Below are positions 62,664 to 64,000 of a stretch of 64,000 nucleotides of DNA, piece after piece (positions within the stretch are counted from its first letter, which is position 1; each line of letters begins with the position of its first letter). Origin of the DNA: Gemmata sp. (lineage in GTDB: Bacteria; Planctomycetota; Planctomycetia; Gemmatales; Gemmataceae); the NCBI GenBank assembly GCA_025055115.1, contig JANWYJ010000088.1, positions 25,840-89,839 of the forward strand, in the 5' to 3' direction. The notes beneath the pieces were generated by a model. That model saw only the letters and a program-made list of their open reading frames with translations, did not search any database and was not told the DNA's origin. The translations under genes and the position numbers were made by a program.

Positions 62664-64000
62664 TCAATACTCGGTGAACTCATCGTTGTTGGCACTGCCG
62701 AGGCGATCGAGTTCATGCTTGGTGTGCCCGTTGGGCCGCGGGCTGATCGCCGCCTTGGCGTTCACCGGACGGCGTGGAGGGGCCGATGTCTTCTTGGCTG
62801 ATGTTGGTTGACTACGCCGGATGGATTGATCCACCGTTTTACTGGTTGGAGCGAGCTGACCGTTGGTCCGCGTTGTCGGGTCATCTGCCCCGAGAAGTTT
62901 GAATTGAGCCAGAAGTCCGCGCAATTGCTCGGCCTTGTCGGATAATGCTTGGGCCGTCGCAGCCATTTCTTCCGTCTGTGACGCGGTTCGCTGAGTGACG
63001 GTATCCATTTGTGCAACAGCTTTGTTGACCTGTTCGATGCCCGAGGCCTGTTCCCGGCTGGCCGCGGCAATCTCGGTGACGATATCGGTGACCCGTTTGA
63101 CGGAAGTCACAATGTCCTGGAGGGTAGTCCCGGAGCGATTGACCAATTCCGTACCCGTTTCCACTTTCTTGACAGAATCTTGGATCAGGGCTTTAATCTC
63201 TCGGGCCGCGGTGGCACTGCGTTGGGCCAGGTTGCGCACTTCGGCGGCCACGACCGCGAATCCCCGGCCCTGTTCGCCGGCTCGGGCGGCTTCGACCGCG
63301 GCATTGAGGGCCAGCAGGTTGGTTTGAAAGGCGATCTCATCAATCGCGGTGATGATCTCGGCAATCTTTTTGCTGGATTGGTTGATGGCTTCCATGGCCT
63401 CCACGGCATCCGTAACAACTTTCCCCCCCTTATCCGCCACGTCCCGAGCTCCAACGGCCAGTTGCCGAGCTTGCTGCGAGTTATCCGAGTTTTGCTTCAC
63501 CGTTGCGGTCAGCTCTTCCAAGGTACTCGCCGTCTCCTCGAGGCTGGAGGCTTGTTGTTGAGCGCCGGTGGAAATTTCCTCACTGGCGGCCGTCAGTTGA
63601 CTGGAGGCTTCCGACAGTAATTCGGCCACTTCGCGCACCTGTCCGAGGGTATGGCGAATGGCAACGACCGCTTGATTGAGAGCATGGGCCATTTGTCCGA
63701 CAATATCTTCACCCAAATCGGGCACTTCTTGAGTGAAATCCCCGGCGGCCATCGCATTGACGGTCACCAGAATCGTATCGATCTTGCGTTGCAGCTCCGC
63801 CGCTTCGTTCTTCTTCCGCTCGAGGTTTTTGTTGGTGGTAATGTCGCTCGCGAACATCACCACCTTGTAGGGCTTGCCAGTCCGATCACAGATCGGGTTA
63901 TACGATGCCTGCAACCAGATCTCTTTGCCCCCTTTCCCGAATCGTTGGAACTCCCCAGTGACATACTCGCCACGGTTGAGTTTGGCCCACAGCTCTCGGT
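62664..64000 (-). CDS. Methyl-accepting chemotaxis protein with PAS domain, partial
   Basis: The frame is open to the right edge, so the N-terminus is missing. The part before the longest ATG-like start reads [20 protein letters not shown], a PAS domain end. Next is a HAMP-like linker, and then the signalling domain with the highly conserved hairpin tip [20 protein letters not shown]. The C-terminus has a ~60-residue tail rich in T, P, R and K and ends NDEFTEY, without an NWETF pentapeptide. No membrane helix is visible in the part present, so it may be a cytoplasmic receptor. It heads the chemotaxis operon. Confidence 0.93.
   Translation of the reverse strand, partial: RELWAKLNRGEYVTGEFQRFGKGGKEIWLQASYNPICDRTGKPYKVVMFASDITTNKNLERKKNEAAELQRKIDTILVTVNAMAAGDFTQEVPDLGEDIVGQMAHALNQAVVAIRHTLGQVREVAELLSEASSQLTAASEEISTGAQQQASSLEETASTLEELTATVKQNSDNSQQARQLAVGARDVADKGGKVVTDAVEAMEAINQSSKKIAEIITAIDEIAFQTNLLALNAAVEAARAGEQGRGFAVVAAEVRNLAQRSATAAREIKALIQDSVKKVETGTELVNRSGTTLQDIVTSVKRVTDIVTEIAAASREQASGIEQVNKAVAQMDTVTQRTASQTEEMAATAQALSDKAEQLRGLLAQFKLLGADDPTTRTNGQLAPTSKTVDQSIRRSQPTSAKKTSAPPRRPVNAKAAISPRPNGHTKHELDRLGSANNDEFTEY

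Noticed and set aside
1..64000. tRNA, rRNA or tmRNA genes
   Set aside because: I looked for T-loop-like GGTTCGAATCC and for rRNA motifs while reading and found none outside coding regions; a covariance scan would be needed to exclude a selC or other tRNA.

Overview
The window looks like a chromosomal segment of a planctomycete, most like the Gemmata group. The evidence is the mix of genes (alternative complex III, an exosortase/EpsI exopolysaccharide locus, a large Ig/pre-peptidase-type exported protein, Tat-exported sugar isomerase-like and esterase-like proteins, a bacterial eRF1-like protein), high-GC coding DNA, and many short strand-switching operons. The taxonomic call is inference; no rRNA or tRNA gene was recognised.

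Layout. 1-5241 (minus): actC (cut by the left edge), actB and actA of alternative complex III, with a near-perfect Rex/CRP-type palindrome upstream. 5506-8568 (minus): a 35-residue membrane peptide, an ABC-ATPase/GNAT fusion, a broken terminase fragment and a complete terminase-like protein, probably a prophage remnant. 8795-13812: a glycosyltransferase, the CbiO/CbiQ pair of a metal ECF transporter, and RecD2 helicase. 13933-22102 (minus): a di-haem peroxidase, then an exopolysaccharide operon with exosortase, Wzz/kinase-like protein, EpsI, sugar transferase and glycosyltransferase. It ends in a gene that plain ORF calling splits: a peroxiredoxin-like selenoprotein with an in-frame TGA at the catalytic position and a SECIS-like hairpin just after it.

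22300-28854 (plus): an ABC-2 permease, a four-gene phosphonate catabolism operon (GntR/LacI chimeric regulator, FAD oxidoreductase, PhnZ-type HD oxygenase, PhnX hydrolase) and a di-haem cytochrome. 28956-34582 (minus): a DUF985 cupin, a degenerate MA-type peptidase, CbiX chelatase and a GH38-like protein. 34784-39614 (plus): a response regulator paired with a cytoplasmic-looking subtilase, 6-phosphogluconate dehydrogenase, and a DUF6882 protein with a histone H1-like tail. 39814-55909: mixed short operons, including baeRF, rhodanese, an alkaline-phosphatase-superfamily protein, two SPFH proteins, a single-domain ppGpp-hydrolase-like HD protein, a sigma-54 activator, YggS, HIT and a divergent RNase HII-like protein. 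56008-58763: a large exported protein and a DUF420 protein. 58817-64000 (minus): a chemotaxis operon with MCP (cut by the right edge), a CheR-CheD fusion, CheB, CheY and CheX.

The strongest unusual signal is the hidden selenoprotein at 15561-16139. Others worth following are the Rex/CRP-like operator of complex III, the phosphonate operon that lacks both PhnW and PhnY, the CheR-CheD fusion, the response regulator/subtilase pair, and the many unrelated short direct duplications confined to intergenic DNA.
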